Source: Prionace glauca
Taxonomy: Eukaryota > Chordata > Chondrichthyes > Carcharhiniformes > Carcharhinidae
DNA length: 64,000 nucleotides
Assembly: GCA_037974335.1 (NCBI GenBank)
Contig: CM075760.1
Coordinates: 13,598,345 to 13,662,344 of the forward strand
Reading direction: 5' to 3'
Shown: in pieces, positions 19,901 to 31,145 of the stretch
Numbering within the stretch: position 1 is the first letter of the stretch
Layout: each line of letters begins with the position of its first letter
The notes under the pieces: generated by a model
The model's input: the letters and a program-made list of their open reading frames with translations, nothing else
What the model was told of the DNA's origin: nothing
Database searches by the model: none
Program-made: the position numbers and the translations under genes

Positions 19901-22900
19901 TGTATCTGCGTGTCTCTCTTTCTCTTGTATCTGTGTGTGTCTCTCTCTCTCTGTATCTGTGGCTCTCTCTCTCTGTATCTGTGTGTGTGTCTCTCTCTCT
20001 GTATCTGTGTATGTCTCTCTCTCTCAGTATGTGTGTGTGTCTCTCCCTGTATCTGTCTCTCTCTCTCTCTCTGGATCTGTGGGTCTCTCTCTCTCTCTCT
20101 GTATCTGTGTGTCTCTCTCTCTGTATCTGTGTGTCTGTTTCTCTGCATCTGTGTGTGTCTCTCTCTCTGTATCTGTGTTTCTCTCTCTCTCTCTGTATCT
20201 GTCTCTCTCTCTCTCTGTATCTGTGTGTCTCTCTCTCTCTCTCTGTATCTTTGTGTCTTTCTCTCTCTGTATCTGTGTGTCTCTGTCTCTCTGTATCTGT
20301 CTGTCTCTCTCTCTGTATCTGTGTGTCTCACTCTCTCTCTGTATCTGTGTGTGTCTCTCTCTGTGTATCTGTGTGTGTCTCTCTCTCTGTATCAGTGTGT
20401 CTCTCTCACTCTTTCTGTATCTGTATCTCTCTGGCTCTCTCTCTCTCTGTATCTGTGTGTGTGTCTCTCTCTCTGTATCTGTGTCTCTCTCTCTCTGTAT
20501 CTGTGTGTGTCTGTGTCTCTCTCTCTCTATCTGTGTATGTCTCTCTCTCTCTATCTGTGTGTGTCTCTCTCTCTGTATCTGTCTCTCTCTCTCTCTGTAT
20601 CTGTGTCTCTCCCCCTCTCTCTGTATCTGTGTGTCTCTCTCTCTGTATCTGTGTGTCTGTTTCTCTGTATCTGTGTGTGTCTCTCTCTCTGTATCTGTGT
20701 GTCTCTCTCTCTCTGTATCTGTGTGTGTCTCTCTCTCTGTATCTGTGTCTCTCTCTCTCTCTCTGTATCTGTGTGTGTCTCTCTCTCTCTGTATCTGTGT
20801 GTGTCTCTCTCTCTGTATCTGTGTGTCTCTCTCTCTCTGTATGTAGCTCTCTCTCTCTCTGTATCTGTGTCTCTCTCTCTCTGTATCTGTGTGTGTCTCT
20901 CTCTCTGTATCTGTCTCTCTCTCTCTGTATCTGTGTGTCTCACTCTCTCTCTGTATCTGTGTGTGTCTCTCTCTCTGTATCTGTGTGTGTGTCTCTCTCT
21001 CTGTATCAGTGTGTCTCTCTCACTATCTTTCTGTATCTGTATCTCGCTGGCTCTCTCTCGCTCTGTATCTGTGTTTGTCTCTCTCTCTCTGTATCTGTGT
21101 ATCTCTCTCCCTCTGTGTATCTGTGTGTGTCTCTCTCTCTCTGTATCTGTGTATGTCTCTCCCTCTGTGTATCTGTGTGTGTCTCTCTCTCTGTATCTGT
21201 GTATGTCTCTCTCTCTCTGTATCTGTGTGTGTCTCTCTCTCTCTGTATCTGTGTGTCTCTCTCTCTATATCTATGTGTCTGTTTCTCTGTATCTGTGTGT
21301 GTCTCTCTCTCTGTATCTGTGTATCTCTCTCTCTCTGTATCTGTGTCTCACTCTCTCTCTGTATCTGTGTGTGTCTTTCTCTCTGTATCTTTCTCTCTCT
21401 CTCTCTGTATCTGTGTGTCTCACTCTCTCTGTATCTGTGTGTGTCTCTCTCTCTGTATCTGTGTGTGTCTCTCTCTGTATCTGTATCTCTCTCTCTCTGT
21501 ATCTGTGTCTCACTCTCTCTCTGTATCTGTGTGTGTGTCTCTCTCTGTATCTTTCTCTCTCTCTCTTTGTATCTGTGTGTCTCACTCTCTCTCTGGATCT
21601 GTGTGTGTCTCTCTCTCTGTATCTGTGTGTGTCTCTCTCTGTGTATCTGTATCTCTCTCTCTCTCTGTATCTGTGTGTGTGTCTCTCTCTGTAACTGTGT
21701 TTCTCTCTCTCTCTGTATCTGTGTATCTCTCTCTCTCTGTATCTGTGTCTCTCTCTCTATCTGTATCTCTCTCTCTCTGTGTATCTGTGTGTGTGTCTCT
21801 CTCTCTGTATCTGTGTGTGTCTCTCTCTCTGTATCTGTATCTCTCTGTCTCTGTATCTGTGTGTGTGTGTCTCTCTGTATCTGTATCTCTCTCTCTCTGT
21901 ATCTGTGTGTGTGTGTCTCTCTGTATCTGTATCTCTCTCTCTCTCTGTATCTGTATCTCTCTCACTCTCTGTATCTGTGTGTGCCTCTCTCTCTCTCTGT
22001 ATCTGTGTGTGTCTCTCTCTCTCTCTGTATCTATGTGTCTCTGTTTGTGTATCTCTGTATCTGTATCTGTCTCTCTCTCTCTGTATCTGTGTGTGTGTCT
22101 CTCTCTCTCTGTATCTATGTGTCTCTCTCTCTGTATCTGTGTGTCTGTTTCTCTGTATCTGTGTGTGTCTCTGTCTCTGTATCTGTGTTTCTCTCTCTCT
22201 CTCTGTATCTGTGTCTCTCTCTCTCTGTATCAGTGTGTGTCTCTCTCTCTGTATCTGTGTGTGTCTCTCTCTCTGTATCTGTCTCCCTCTCTCTGTATCT
22301 GTGTCTCTCTCTCTCTCTCTGTATCTGTGTATACCTCTCTCTCTGTATCTGTCTCTCTCTCTCTATGTATCTGTGTGTCTCTCTCTCTGTATCTGTGTGT
22401 CTGTTTCTCTGTATGTGTGTGTGTCTCTCTCTCTGTATCTGTGTTTTTCTCTCTCTCTCTCTGTATCTGTGTCTCTCTCGCTCTCTGTATCTGTGTGTAT
22501 CTCTCTCTCTCTGTATCTGTGTGTCTCTCTCTCTGTATCTGTGTGTGTCTCTCTCTCTCTGTATCTGTGTGTGTCTTTCTCTCTGTATCTGTGTGTGTCT
22601 CTCTCTCTGTATCTGTCTCTCTCTCTGTATCTGTGTCTCTCACTCTCTGTATCTGTGTGTCTCTCTCTCTGTATCTGTGTGTCTGTTTCTCTGTATCTGT
22701 GTGTGTCTCTTTTTCTGTATCTGTGTTTCTTTCTCTCTCTCTGTATCTGTGTCTCTCTCTCTCTCTGTATCTGTGTGTGTCTCTCTCTCTGTATCTGTCT
22801 CTCTCTTTCTGTATCTGTGTGTCTCTCTCTCCCTGTATCTGTGTGTGTCTCTCTCTCTGTATCTGTCTCTCTCTCTCTCTGTATCTGTGTGTCTCACTCT

Positions 22901-24530
22901 CTCTCTGTATCTGTGTGTGTCTCTCTCTCTGTATCTGAGTGTGTCTCTCTCTCTGTATCCGTATCTCTCTCTCTCTCTGTATCAGTGTGTGTGTCTCTCT
23001 CTGTAACTGTGTTTCTCTCTCTCTCTGTATCTGTGTATCTCTCTCTCTCTGTATCTGTGTCTCTCTCTCTATCTGTATCTCTCTCTCTCTCTGTATCTGT
23101 GTGTGTCTCTCTCTCTGTATTTGTATCTCTCTGTCTCTGTATCTGTGTGTGTGTGTCTCACTGTATCTGTATCTCTCTCTCTCTCTGTATCTGTGTGTGT
23201 GTGTGTCTCTGTATCTGTATCTCTCTCTCTCTCTGTATCTGTGTGTGTCTCTCTCTCTCTGTATCTCTGGGTGTCTCTCTCTCTCTGTATCTGTGTGTCT
23301 CTCTCTCTCTCTGTATCTGTTTGTCTCTCTCTCTGTGTATCTGTGTGTGTCTTTCTCTCACTGTATATGTGTGTCTCTCTCTCTCTGTGTATCTGTGTGT
23401 GTCTCTCTCTCTGTATCAGTGTGTCTCTCTCACTCTCTTTCTGTATCTGTATCTCTCTGGCTCTTTCTCTCTCTCTGTATCTGTGTGTGTCTCTCTCTCT
23501 CTGTATCTGTGTCTCTCTCTCTGTATCTGTGTGTGTGTCTCTCTCTCTGTATCTGTGTATGTCTCTCTCTCTCTGTATCTGTGTGTGTCTCTCTCTCTGT
23601 ATCTGTGTGTCTGTTTCTCTGTATCTGTGTGTGTCTCTCTCTCTGTATCTGTGTTTCTCTCTCTCTCTTTCTGTATCTGTATCTCTCTTGCTCTCTCTCT
23701 CTCTGTATCTCTGTGTCTCTCTCTCTCTGTATCTGTGTGTCTCTCTCTCTCTCTGTATCTGTGTGTCTCTCTCTGTGTATCTCTGTGTGTCTTTCTCTCT
23801 CTGTATCTGTGTGTCTCTGTCTCTCTGTGTATCTGTGTGTGTCTCTCTCTCTGTATCAGTGTGTCTCTCTCACTTTCTTTCTGTATCTGTATCTCTCTGG
23901 CTCTCTCTCTCTGTGTGTGTCTCTCTCTCTGTATCTGTGTCTCTCTCTCTCTGTATCTGTGTGTGTGTGTGTCGCTCTCTCTCTATCTGTGTATGTCTCT
24001 CTCTCTCTATCTGTGTGTGTCTCTCTCTCTGTATCTGTCTCTCTCTCTCTCTGTATCTGTGTCTCTCCCCCTCTCTCTGTATCTGTGTGTCTCTCTCTCT
24101 GTATCTGTGTGTCTGTTTCTCTGTATCTGTGTGTGTCTCTCTCTCTGTATCTGTGTCTCTCTCTCTCTCTGTATCTGTGTGTGTCTCTCTCTCTGTATCT
24201 GTGTCTCTCTCTCTCTCTCTGTATCTGTGTGTGTCTCTCTCTCTCTGTATCTGTGTCTGTCTCTCTCTCTGTATCTGTGTGTCTCCCTCTCTCTGTATGT
24301 CTCTCTCTCTCTCTCTGTATCTGTGTCTCTCTCTCTCTGTATCTGTGTGTCTCACTCTCTCTCTGTATCTGTGTGTGTCTCTCTCTCTGTATCTGTGTGT
24401 GTCTCTCTCTCTGTATCTGTGTGTGTCTCTCTCTCTCTGTATCTGTGTGTGTCTCTCTCTCTGTATCTGTGTGTGTCTCTCTCTCTGTATCTGTGTGTGT
24501 CTCTCTCTCTCTGTATCTGTGTGTGTCTGT
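16991..24530. repeat. TCTCTCTCTGTATCTGTGTG-type array, unit 1
   Basis: About 7.5 kb. The marker order of 16991-18270 matches 43830-45070 and 62110-63780. The part 18404-21971 corresponds to one unit of the 3.1-kb higher-order repeat at 45302-57765, and 21972-24530 corresponds to 57766-60300. No gene. Confidence 0.95.
18404..21971. repeat. Single diverged counterpart of the 3.1-kb higher-order unit
   Basis: The left edge (GTATCTGTGTGTG then TCTCTGAATCTGTC) and right edge (TCTCTCACTCTCTG then TATCTGTGTGTGCC) match the edges of the fourfold array at 45302 and 57765. Internal markers such as TCTCTTTCTCTTGTATCTG appear in the same order. It is about 450 bp longer than the units there. Boundaries are by eye. 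Confidence 0.6.
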
Positions 24531-25175
24531 ATTCCAAAATTGCCCCTTAATGTCCCAAGTTGTGAAGGTTGGGGGGATTGTCCATGCTAAATGACCCCAG
24601 AGATGGAGAGACAGGGACACAGGGGAGCCCGAAACGCTACAGAAACAGGAGAAAGGTTTGAAAATGGAGGAATGTTTCTTATCCATCTATAAAAATAACC
24701 CACTCTGACAGCAGTTCCATTTCACACTCTCTGCTCAGTCCTGTGTTGGGGGGGGGGAGGTTTAGTGTGGGATCAGTGTTTGCTTTTCTCAAACCGCAGT
24801 GAGATTCCCAACAAGGGCAAGAGGTTTCAGTGTTTAAAAATGTAAAGATTCCAACATCAAAGCAGATAGAGAGTGATGAGACCTCACACCTTCAATGTAA
24901 TGATTCCCCCAATCTTTCCTTTTGTATACCTTCCTCTGTCTGAAGTATTGGAGACGTGGACATTACTGAAACAATTCAATCTCTCGGGACAATCCCTGTA
25001 AACAGCTTCTGGAAACAAATTGACACTGTAATCACCCAAAAAGCTGAATCTCCATTCAAACATCTCCCTCCGCATATCCTTGTAAATGTAAAGATAATTC
25101 CCATTCCCCCAAAGCAGGAAGATATGGAATGGAATCACCTGAACCTCTCTATCAAAGATAGAAAGTTTCTTTTTT

Positions 25176-25827
25176 ATAAAGTTTATTTATTAGTGTCACA
25201 AGTAGGTTCACATTAACACTGGAATAAAGTTACTGTGAAAATGACATAGTCCCCACACTCCGGCGCCTGTTCACTGAGGGAGAATTTAGCACAGTCACAC
25301 TGTCTCTCTCTCTATATCTGTGTGTGTCTCTCTCTCTGTATCTGTGTGTCTCTCTCTGTATCTGTGCCTCTCTCTCTCTCTGTATCTGTGTCTCTCTCTC
25401 TCTCTGTATCTGTGTCTCTCTCTCTGTATCTGTGTGTGTCTCTCTCTCTGTATCTGTGTCTCTCTCTCTCTCTGTATCTGTGTGTCTCTCTCTGTATCTG
25501 TGTGTCTCTCTCTCTGTATATGTGTGTCTCTCTCTCTCTGTATCTGTCTCTCTCTCTCTGTATCTGTGTCTTTCTCTCTCTCTGTATCTGTGTGTCTCTC
25601 TCTCTGTCCCTGTGTGTCCCTCTCTCTCTGTATCTGTGTGTGTGTCTCTCTCTCTGTGTCTGTGAGTGTGTGTCTCTCTCTGTATCTGTAACCAGCACAT
25701 CTTTCAGATTGTGGGAGGAAACCGGAGCACCCGGAGGAAACCCACCCAGACACGGGGAGAACATACAGACTCCACACAGACAGTGACCCAAGCTGGGAAT
25801 CGAACCCAGGTCCCTGGAGCTGTGTAT
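25176..25827 (-). mobile_element. tRNA-derived SINE in island 2, interrupted by microsatellite
   Basis: The 3' half is at 25176-25296 and the 5' half, with a B-box, at 25690-25827. The interruption replaces about ten bases present in the other copies (ATACACCCTA). A CR1-like tail follows at 25828-25876. Confidence 0.8.
25297..25689. repeat. TGTATCTG array segment inside the SINE
   Basis: Monomers resemble those at 32080-32440 in order and markers (for example GTCCCTGTGTGTC near 25606 and 32344), so the likely source is that kind of array elsewhere in the locus. Confidence 0.85.
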
Positions 25828-25877
25828 ACAAGAACATAATAAATAGGAGCAGGAGTAGGCCATCTAGCCCTTTGCGC

Positions 25878-26095
25878 ACACATACACACAAAGAGAGAAA
25901 CACACACACACAAAGAGAGAAAAAACACACACGAGAGAATCACACACACAGAAACACACACAAAGAGAGAAGCGCACACACACACACAAAGAGAAATACA
26001 CACACAAAGAGAGAAATACACACACACACAGAAACAAACACTCACACACTGAAACGTGCACACTGAAACACACACACAAAGACAGAAGCACAAAC
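25878..26095. repeat. CACACAAAGAGAGAAA-type array, unit 2 (short)
   Basis: Only about 215 bp. Its marker order (CAAACACTCACACACTG, GAAACGTGCACACTG) is found in reverse complement at about 42620-42960, identifying that stretch as an inverted relative. Confidence 0.9.
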
Positions 26096-28826
26096 ACTCT
26101 GTATCTGTATCTCTCTCTCTCTGTATCTGTATCTCTCTCTCTGTATCTGTGTGTGTCTCTCCCTCTCTGTATCTGTGTGTGTGTGTCTCTCTCTCTCTGT
26201 ATCTGTGTCTCTCTCTCTCTCTGTATCTGTGTCTTTCTCTCTCTCTGTATCTGTGTGTCTCTCTCTCTGTATCTATGTCTCTCTCTCTCTCTGTATCTGT
26301 GTGTGTCTCTCTCTCTCTGTGTCTGTGAGTGTGTGTCTCTCTCTGTATCTGTCTCTCTCTCTCTCTGTATGTGTGTCTCTCTCTCTGTATCTGTGTGTCT
26401 CTCTCTCTCTGTATCTGTGTCTCTCTCTCGCTCTGTATCTGTGTGTCTCTCTCTGTATCTGTGTGTGTCTCTCTCTCTGTATCTGTATCTCTCTCTCTCT
26501 GTATCTGTGTGTCTCTCTCTCTCTGTAACTGTCTCTCTCTCTCTTGTATCTCTGTGTCTCTCTCTCTCTCTGTATATGTACCTCTCTCTCTCTGTATCTG
26601 TATCTCTCTCTCTCTGTATCTGTGTGTCTCTATCTCTGTATCTGTGTGTGTCTCTCTCTCTCTCTCTATGTATCTCTCTGTATCTGTGTCTCTCACTCTC
26701 CCTGTATCTGTATGTCTCTTTCTCTCTGTATAGGTGTGTCTCTCTCTCTGTATCTGTCTCTCTCTCTCTCTCTGTATCTGTGTGTCTCTCTCTGTCTGTA
26801 TTTGTCTCTCTCTCTCTCTCTCTCTCTGTATATGTGTGTCTCTCTCTCTGTATCTCTCTCTCTCTCTCTCTGTATCTGTGTGTGTGTCTCTCTCTCTCTG
26901 TATCTGTCTCTCTCTCTCTGTATCTGTATGTCTCTCTCTCTCTCTGTATCTGTGTCTCTCTCTCTCTCTCTGTATCTGTGCCCCTCTCTCTCTCTGTATC
27001 TGTGTCTCTCTCTCTGTATCTGTATGACTCTCTCTCTCTCTTGTATCTGAGTGTCTCTCTCTCTCTGTATCTGTGTGTCTCTCTCTCTCTTTCTGTATCT
27101 GTATCTCTCTCTCTCTGTATCTCTGTGTGTGTCTCTCTTTCTGTATCTGTGCGTGTCTCTCTCTCTGGGTATCTCTGTGTGTCTCTGTCTGTGTATCTGT
27201 GTGTGTCTTTCTCTCTCTGTATCTGTGTGTGTCTCTCTCTCTGTGTATCTGTGTGTGTCTCCCTCTCAGTATCTGTCTCTCTCTCTCTCTCTGTATCTGT
27301 GTGTGTCTCTCTCTCTCTGTATCTGTGTGTGTCTCTCTCTCTGTATCTGTGTGTCTCTCTCTCACTCTTTCTGTATCTGTATCTCTCTGGCTCTCTCTCT
27401 CTCTCTGTATCTGTGTGTGTGTCTCTCTCTGTATCTGTGTGTCTCTCTCTCTCGGTATCTGTGTGTGTCTCTCTCTCTCTGTATCTGTGAGTCTCTCTCT
27501 CTCTGTATCTGTGTGTGTCTTTCTCTCTCTGTATCTGTGTGTGTCTCTCTCTCTGCATATCTGTGTGTGTCTCTCTCTCTGTATCTGTCTCTCTCTCTCT
27601 CTCTGTATCTGTGTGTCTCTCTCTCTCTCTGTATCTGTGTGTGTGTCTCTCTCTGTATCTGTGTGTCTCTTTCTCTCTGTATCTGTGTGTGTGTTTCTCT
27701 CTCTGTATCTGTGTGTCTCTCTCTCTCTCTGTATCTGTGTATCTCTCTCTCTCTCTGTATCTGTGTGTGTCTCTCTCTCTGTATCTGTGTGTGTCTCTCT
27801 CTCTGTATCTGTGTGTGTCTCTCTCTCTCTGTATCTGTGTGTCTCTTTCTCTGTATCTGTGTGTGTCTCTCTCTCTGTATCTGTGTGTCTCTTTCTCTGT
27901 ATCTGTGTGTGTCTCGCTCGGTGTATCTGTCTCTCTCTCTCTCTGTATCTGTGTGTGTCTCTCTCTCTCTGTATCTGTGTGTGTGTGTCTCTCTCTGTAT
28001 CTGTGTGTCTCTTTCTCTCTGTATCTGTGTGTGTGTTTCTCTCTCTGTATCTGTGTGTCTCTCTCTCTCTCTGTATCTGTGTATCTCTCTCTCTCTCTGT
28101 AGCTGTGTGTGTCTCTCTCTCTGTATCTGTGTGTGTCTCTCTCTCTGTATCTGTGTGTGTCTATCTCTCTCTGTATCTGTGTGTCTCTTTCTCTGTATCT
28201 GTGTGTGTCTCTCTCTCTGTATCTGTGTGTCTCTTTCTCTGTATCTGTGTGTGTCTCGCTCGGTGTATCTGTCTCTCTCTCTCTCTGTATCTGTGTGTGT
28301 GTCTCTCTCTCTGTATCTGTGTGTCTCACTCTCTCTGTATCTGTGTGTCACTCTCTCTCTGTATCTGTGTGTCTCTCTCTCTCTGTGTATCTGTGTGTCT
28401 CTCTCTCTCTGTATCTGTGTCTTTCTCTCTGTATCTGTGTGTGTCTCTCTCTCTCTGTATCTGTGTGTCTCACTCTCTCTGTATCTGTGTGTCACTCTCT
28501 CTCTGTATCTGTGTGTCTCTCTCTCTCTGTGTATCTGTGTGTCTCTCTCTCTCTGTATCTGTGTCTTTCTCTCTGTATCTGTGTGTGTCTCTCTCACTGT
28601 ATAGGTGTGTGTCTCTCTCTGTATCTGTCTCTCTCTCTCTCTGTATCTGTGTGTGTCTCTCTCTCTGTCTCTGTGTGTGTCTCTCTCTCTCTCTGTATCT
28701 GTGTGTGTCTCTCTCACTCTGTATCTGTGTGTGTCTCTCTCTCTGTATCTGTGTGTGTCTCACTCTCTCTGTATCTGTGTGTGTCTCTCTCTCTCTGTAT
28801 CTGTGTGTGTCTCTCTCTCTGTATCT
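26096..28826. repeat. TCTC/TGTATCTG array, unit 2, left part
   Basis: Passes directly from the CACA array without the junction element. 26100-27050 resembles 32440-33130. About 27391-28826 is the left part of a segmental duplication with 29822-30813. Within it, about 27620-27960 is tandemly repeated, which accounts for the ~430-bp size difference. Confidence 0.9.
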
Positions 28827-29159
28827 GGGGCGGCACGATAGCACAGTGGTTAGCACTGCTGCTTCACAGCTCCAGGGTCCTGGGTTCGATTCCCGGCTCG
28901 GGGTCACTGCCTGTGTGGAGTTTGCACATTATCCTCGTGTCTGCGTGGGTTTTCTCCGGGTGCTCCGGTTTCCTCCCACAGTCCAAGGATGTGCGGGTTA
29001 GGTTCATTGGCTATGCTAAAAATTGCCCCTTAGTGTCCTGGGATGTGTAGGTTAGAGGGATTAGCAGGTAAATGTGTAGGGATATGGGGATAGGTGGGAT
29101 TGTGTTCGGTGCAGACTCGATGGGCTGAAGGGCCTGTTTCTGCACTGTAGGGTTCTATG
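28827..29159 (+). mobile_element. Full-length tRNA-derived SINE with CR1-type tail, copy 1
   Basis: Starts GGGGCGGCACGATAGCACAG. A-box TAGCACAGTGG (28839-28849) and B-box GGTTCGATTCC (28883-28893) form an internal RNA polymerase III promoter as in tRNA-derived SINEs. The central body (CTCCGGGTGCTCCGGTTTCC, AATTGCCCCTTAGTGTCC) is followed by a 3' end GGGCTGAAGGGCCTGTTTC and GGGTTCTATG that closely resembles the 3' end of the LINE at 36193-36759, the presumed source of the copying enzyme. It sits inside the array and has no coding capacity. Confidence 0.9.
28839..28893 (+). promoter_or_regulatory. Pol III A-box and B-box of the SINE
   Basis: TAGCACAGTGG and GGTTCGATTCC fit the eukaryotic tRNA promoter consensus, with 33 nt between them. 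Whether it is active is unknown. Confidence 0.7.
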
Positions 29160-30813
29160 CTGTCTCTCTCTCTCTGTATCTGTGTGTCTCTCTCTCTGTA
29201 TCTGTCTCTCTCTCTCTCTGTATCTGTGTGTCTCTCTCTCTGTGTCTGTGAGTGTGTGTCTCTCTCTGTATCTGTATCTCTCTCACTCTCTGTATCTGTG
29301 TGTGTCTCTCTCTCTCTCTGTATCTGTGTGTGTGTCTCTCTCTGTAACTGTATCTCTCTCTCCCTCTGTATCTGTGTGTGTCTCTCTCTCTGTATCTGTG
29401 TGTCTCTCTCTCTGTATCTGTGTCTCTCTCTCTCTCTCTGTACCTGTCTCTCTCTGTATCTGTATCTCTCTCTTTCTCTGTATCTGTGTGTGTCTCTCTC
29501 TCTATATCTGTGTGTGTGTCTCTCTCTGTAACTGTATCTCTCTCTCCCTCTGTATCTGTGTGTGTCTCTCTCTGTATCTGTATCTCTCTCTCTCTGTATC
29601 TGTGTGTGTCTGTCTCTCTGTATCTGTATCTCTCTCTCTCTCTGTATCTGTGTGTGTCTCTCTCTCTCTGTATCTATATCTCGCTCTCTCTGCATCTGTG
29701 TGTGTCTCTCTCTCTCTCTGTATCTGTGTGTGTGTCTCTCTCTCTCTGTATCTGTATCTCTCTCTCTCTGTATCTGTGTGTGTGTCTCTCTCTCTCTCTT
29801 TCTGTATCTGTATCTCTCTGGCTCTCTCTCTCTCTCTGTATCTGTGTGTGTGTCTCTCTCTGTATCTGTGTGTCTCTCTCTCTCTGTATCTGTGTGTGTC
29901 TCTCTCTCTCTGTATCTGTGAGTCTCTCTCTCTCTGTATCTGTGTGTGTCTTTCTCTCTCTGTATCTGTGTGTGTCTCTCTCTCTGCATATCTGTGTGTG
30001 TCTCTCTCTCTGTATCTGTCTCTCTCTCTCTCTCTGTATCTGTGTGTCTCTCTCTCTCTCTGTATCTGTGTGTGTGTGTCTCTCTCTGTATCTGTGTGTC
30101 TCTTTCTCTCTGTATCTGTGTGTGTGTTTCTCTCTCTGTATCTGTGTGTCTCTCTCTCTCTCTGTATCTGTGTATCTCTCTCTCTCTCTGTATCTGTGTG
30201 TGTCTCTCTCTCTGTATCTGTGTGTGTCTCTCTCTCTGTATCTGTGTGTGTCTATCTCTCTCTGTATCTGTGTGTCTCTTTCTCTGTATCTGTGTGTGTC
30301 TCTCTCTCTGTATCTGTGTGTCTCTTTCTCTGTATCTGTGTGTGTCTCGCTCGGTGTATCTGTCTCTCTCTCTCTCTGTATCTGTGTGTGTGTCTCTCTC
30401 TCTGTATCTGTGTGTCTCACTCTCTCTGTATCTGTGTGTCACTCTCTCTCTGTATCTGTGTGTCTCTCTCTCTCTGTGTATCTGTGTGTCTCTCTCTCTC
30501 TGTATCTGTGTCTTTCTCTCTGTATCTGTGTGTGTCTCTCTCTCTCTGTATCTGTGTGTCTCACTCTCTCTGTATCTGTGTGTCACTCTCTCTCTGTATC
30601 TGTGTGTCTCTCTCTCTCTGTGTATCTGTGTGTCTCTCTCTCTCTGTATCTGTGTCTTTCTCTCTGTATCTGTGTGTGTCTCTCTCACTGTATAGGTGTG
30701 TGTCTCTCTCTGTATCTGTCTCTCTCTCACTCTGTATCTGTGTGTGTCTCTCTCTCTGTATCTGTGTGTGTCTCACTCTCTCTGTATCTGTGTGTGTCTC
30801 TCTCTCTGTATCT
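29160..30813. repeat. TCTC/TGTATCTG array between the two full SINEs
   Basis: 29160-29760 matches 31146-31745 (sequence following each SINE); 29822-30813 matches the array preceding the first SINE. The two SINEs therefore sit in a segmental duplication of roughly 2 kb. Confidence 0.9.
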
Positions 30814-31145
30814 GGGGCGGCACGATAGCACAGTGGTTAGCACTGCTGCTTCACAGCTCCAGGGTCCTGGGTTCGATTCCCGGCTCGGGTCACTGCCTGT
30901 GTGGAGTTTGCACATTATCCTCGTGTCTGCGTGGGTTTTCTCCGGGTGCTCCGGTTTCCTCCCACAGTCCAAAGATGTGCGGGTTAGGTTCATTGGCTAT
31001 GCTAAAAATTGCCCCTTAGTGTCCTGGGATGTGTAGGTTAGAGGGATTAGCAGGTAAATGTGTAGGGATATGGGGATAGGTGGGATTGTGTTCGGTGCAG
31101 ACTCGATGGGCTGAAGGGCCTGTTTCTGCACTGTAGGGTTCTATG
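30814..31145 (+). mobile_element. Full-length tRNA-derived SINE, copy 2
   Basis: Differs from the copy at 28827 by about two changes (one G in a run before TCACTGCC, and AAAGATG for AAGGATG). It has the same immediate flanks, so it was duplicated with its surroundings and not inserted separately. A-box 30826-30836, B-box 30870-30880. Confidence 0.9.
30826..30880 (+). promoter_or_regulatory. Pol III A-box and B-box of SINE copy 2
   Basis: Identical boxes and spacing to those at 28839-28893. Confidence 0.7.

Larger units (their letters stand above)
24531..25877. repeat. Macrosatellite island 2, with an inserted array segment
   Basis: Same layout as island 1, but the SINE is split by about 393 bp of TCTC/TGTATCTG repeat (25297-25689), making the island about 390 bp longer. 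Point differences from island 1 are few. Confidence 0.9.

Noticed and set aside
28827-28900. A tRNA gene suggested by A- and B-boxes
   Set aside because: No cloverleaf acceptor pairing at the 3' side; the boxes are continuous with a SINE body and a LINE-type tail, and the same head occurs in several SINEs here.
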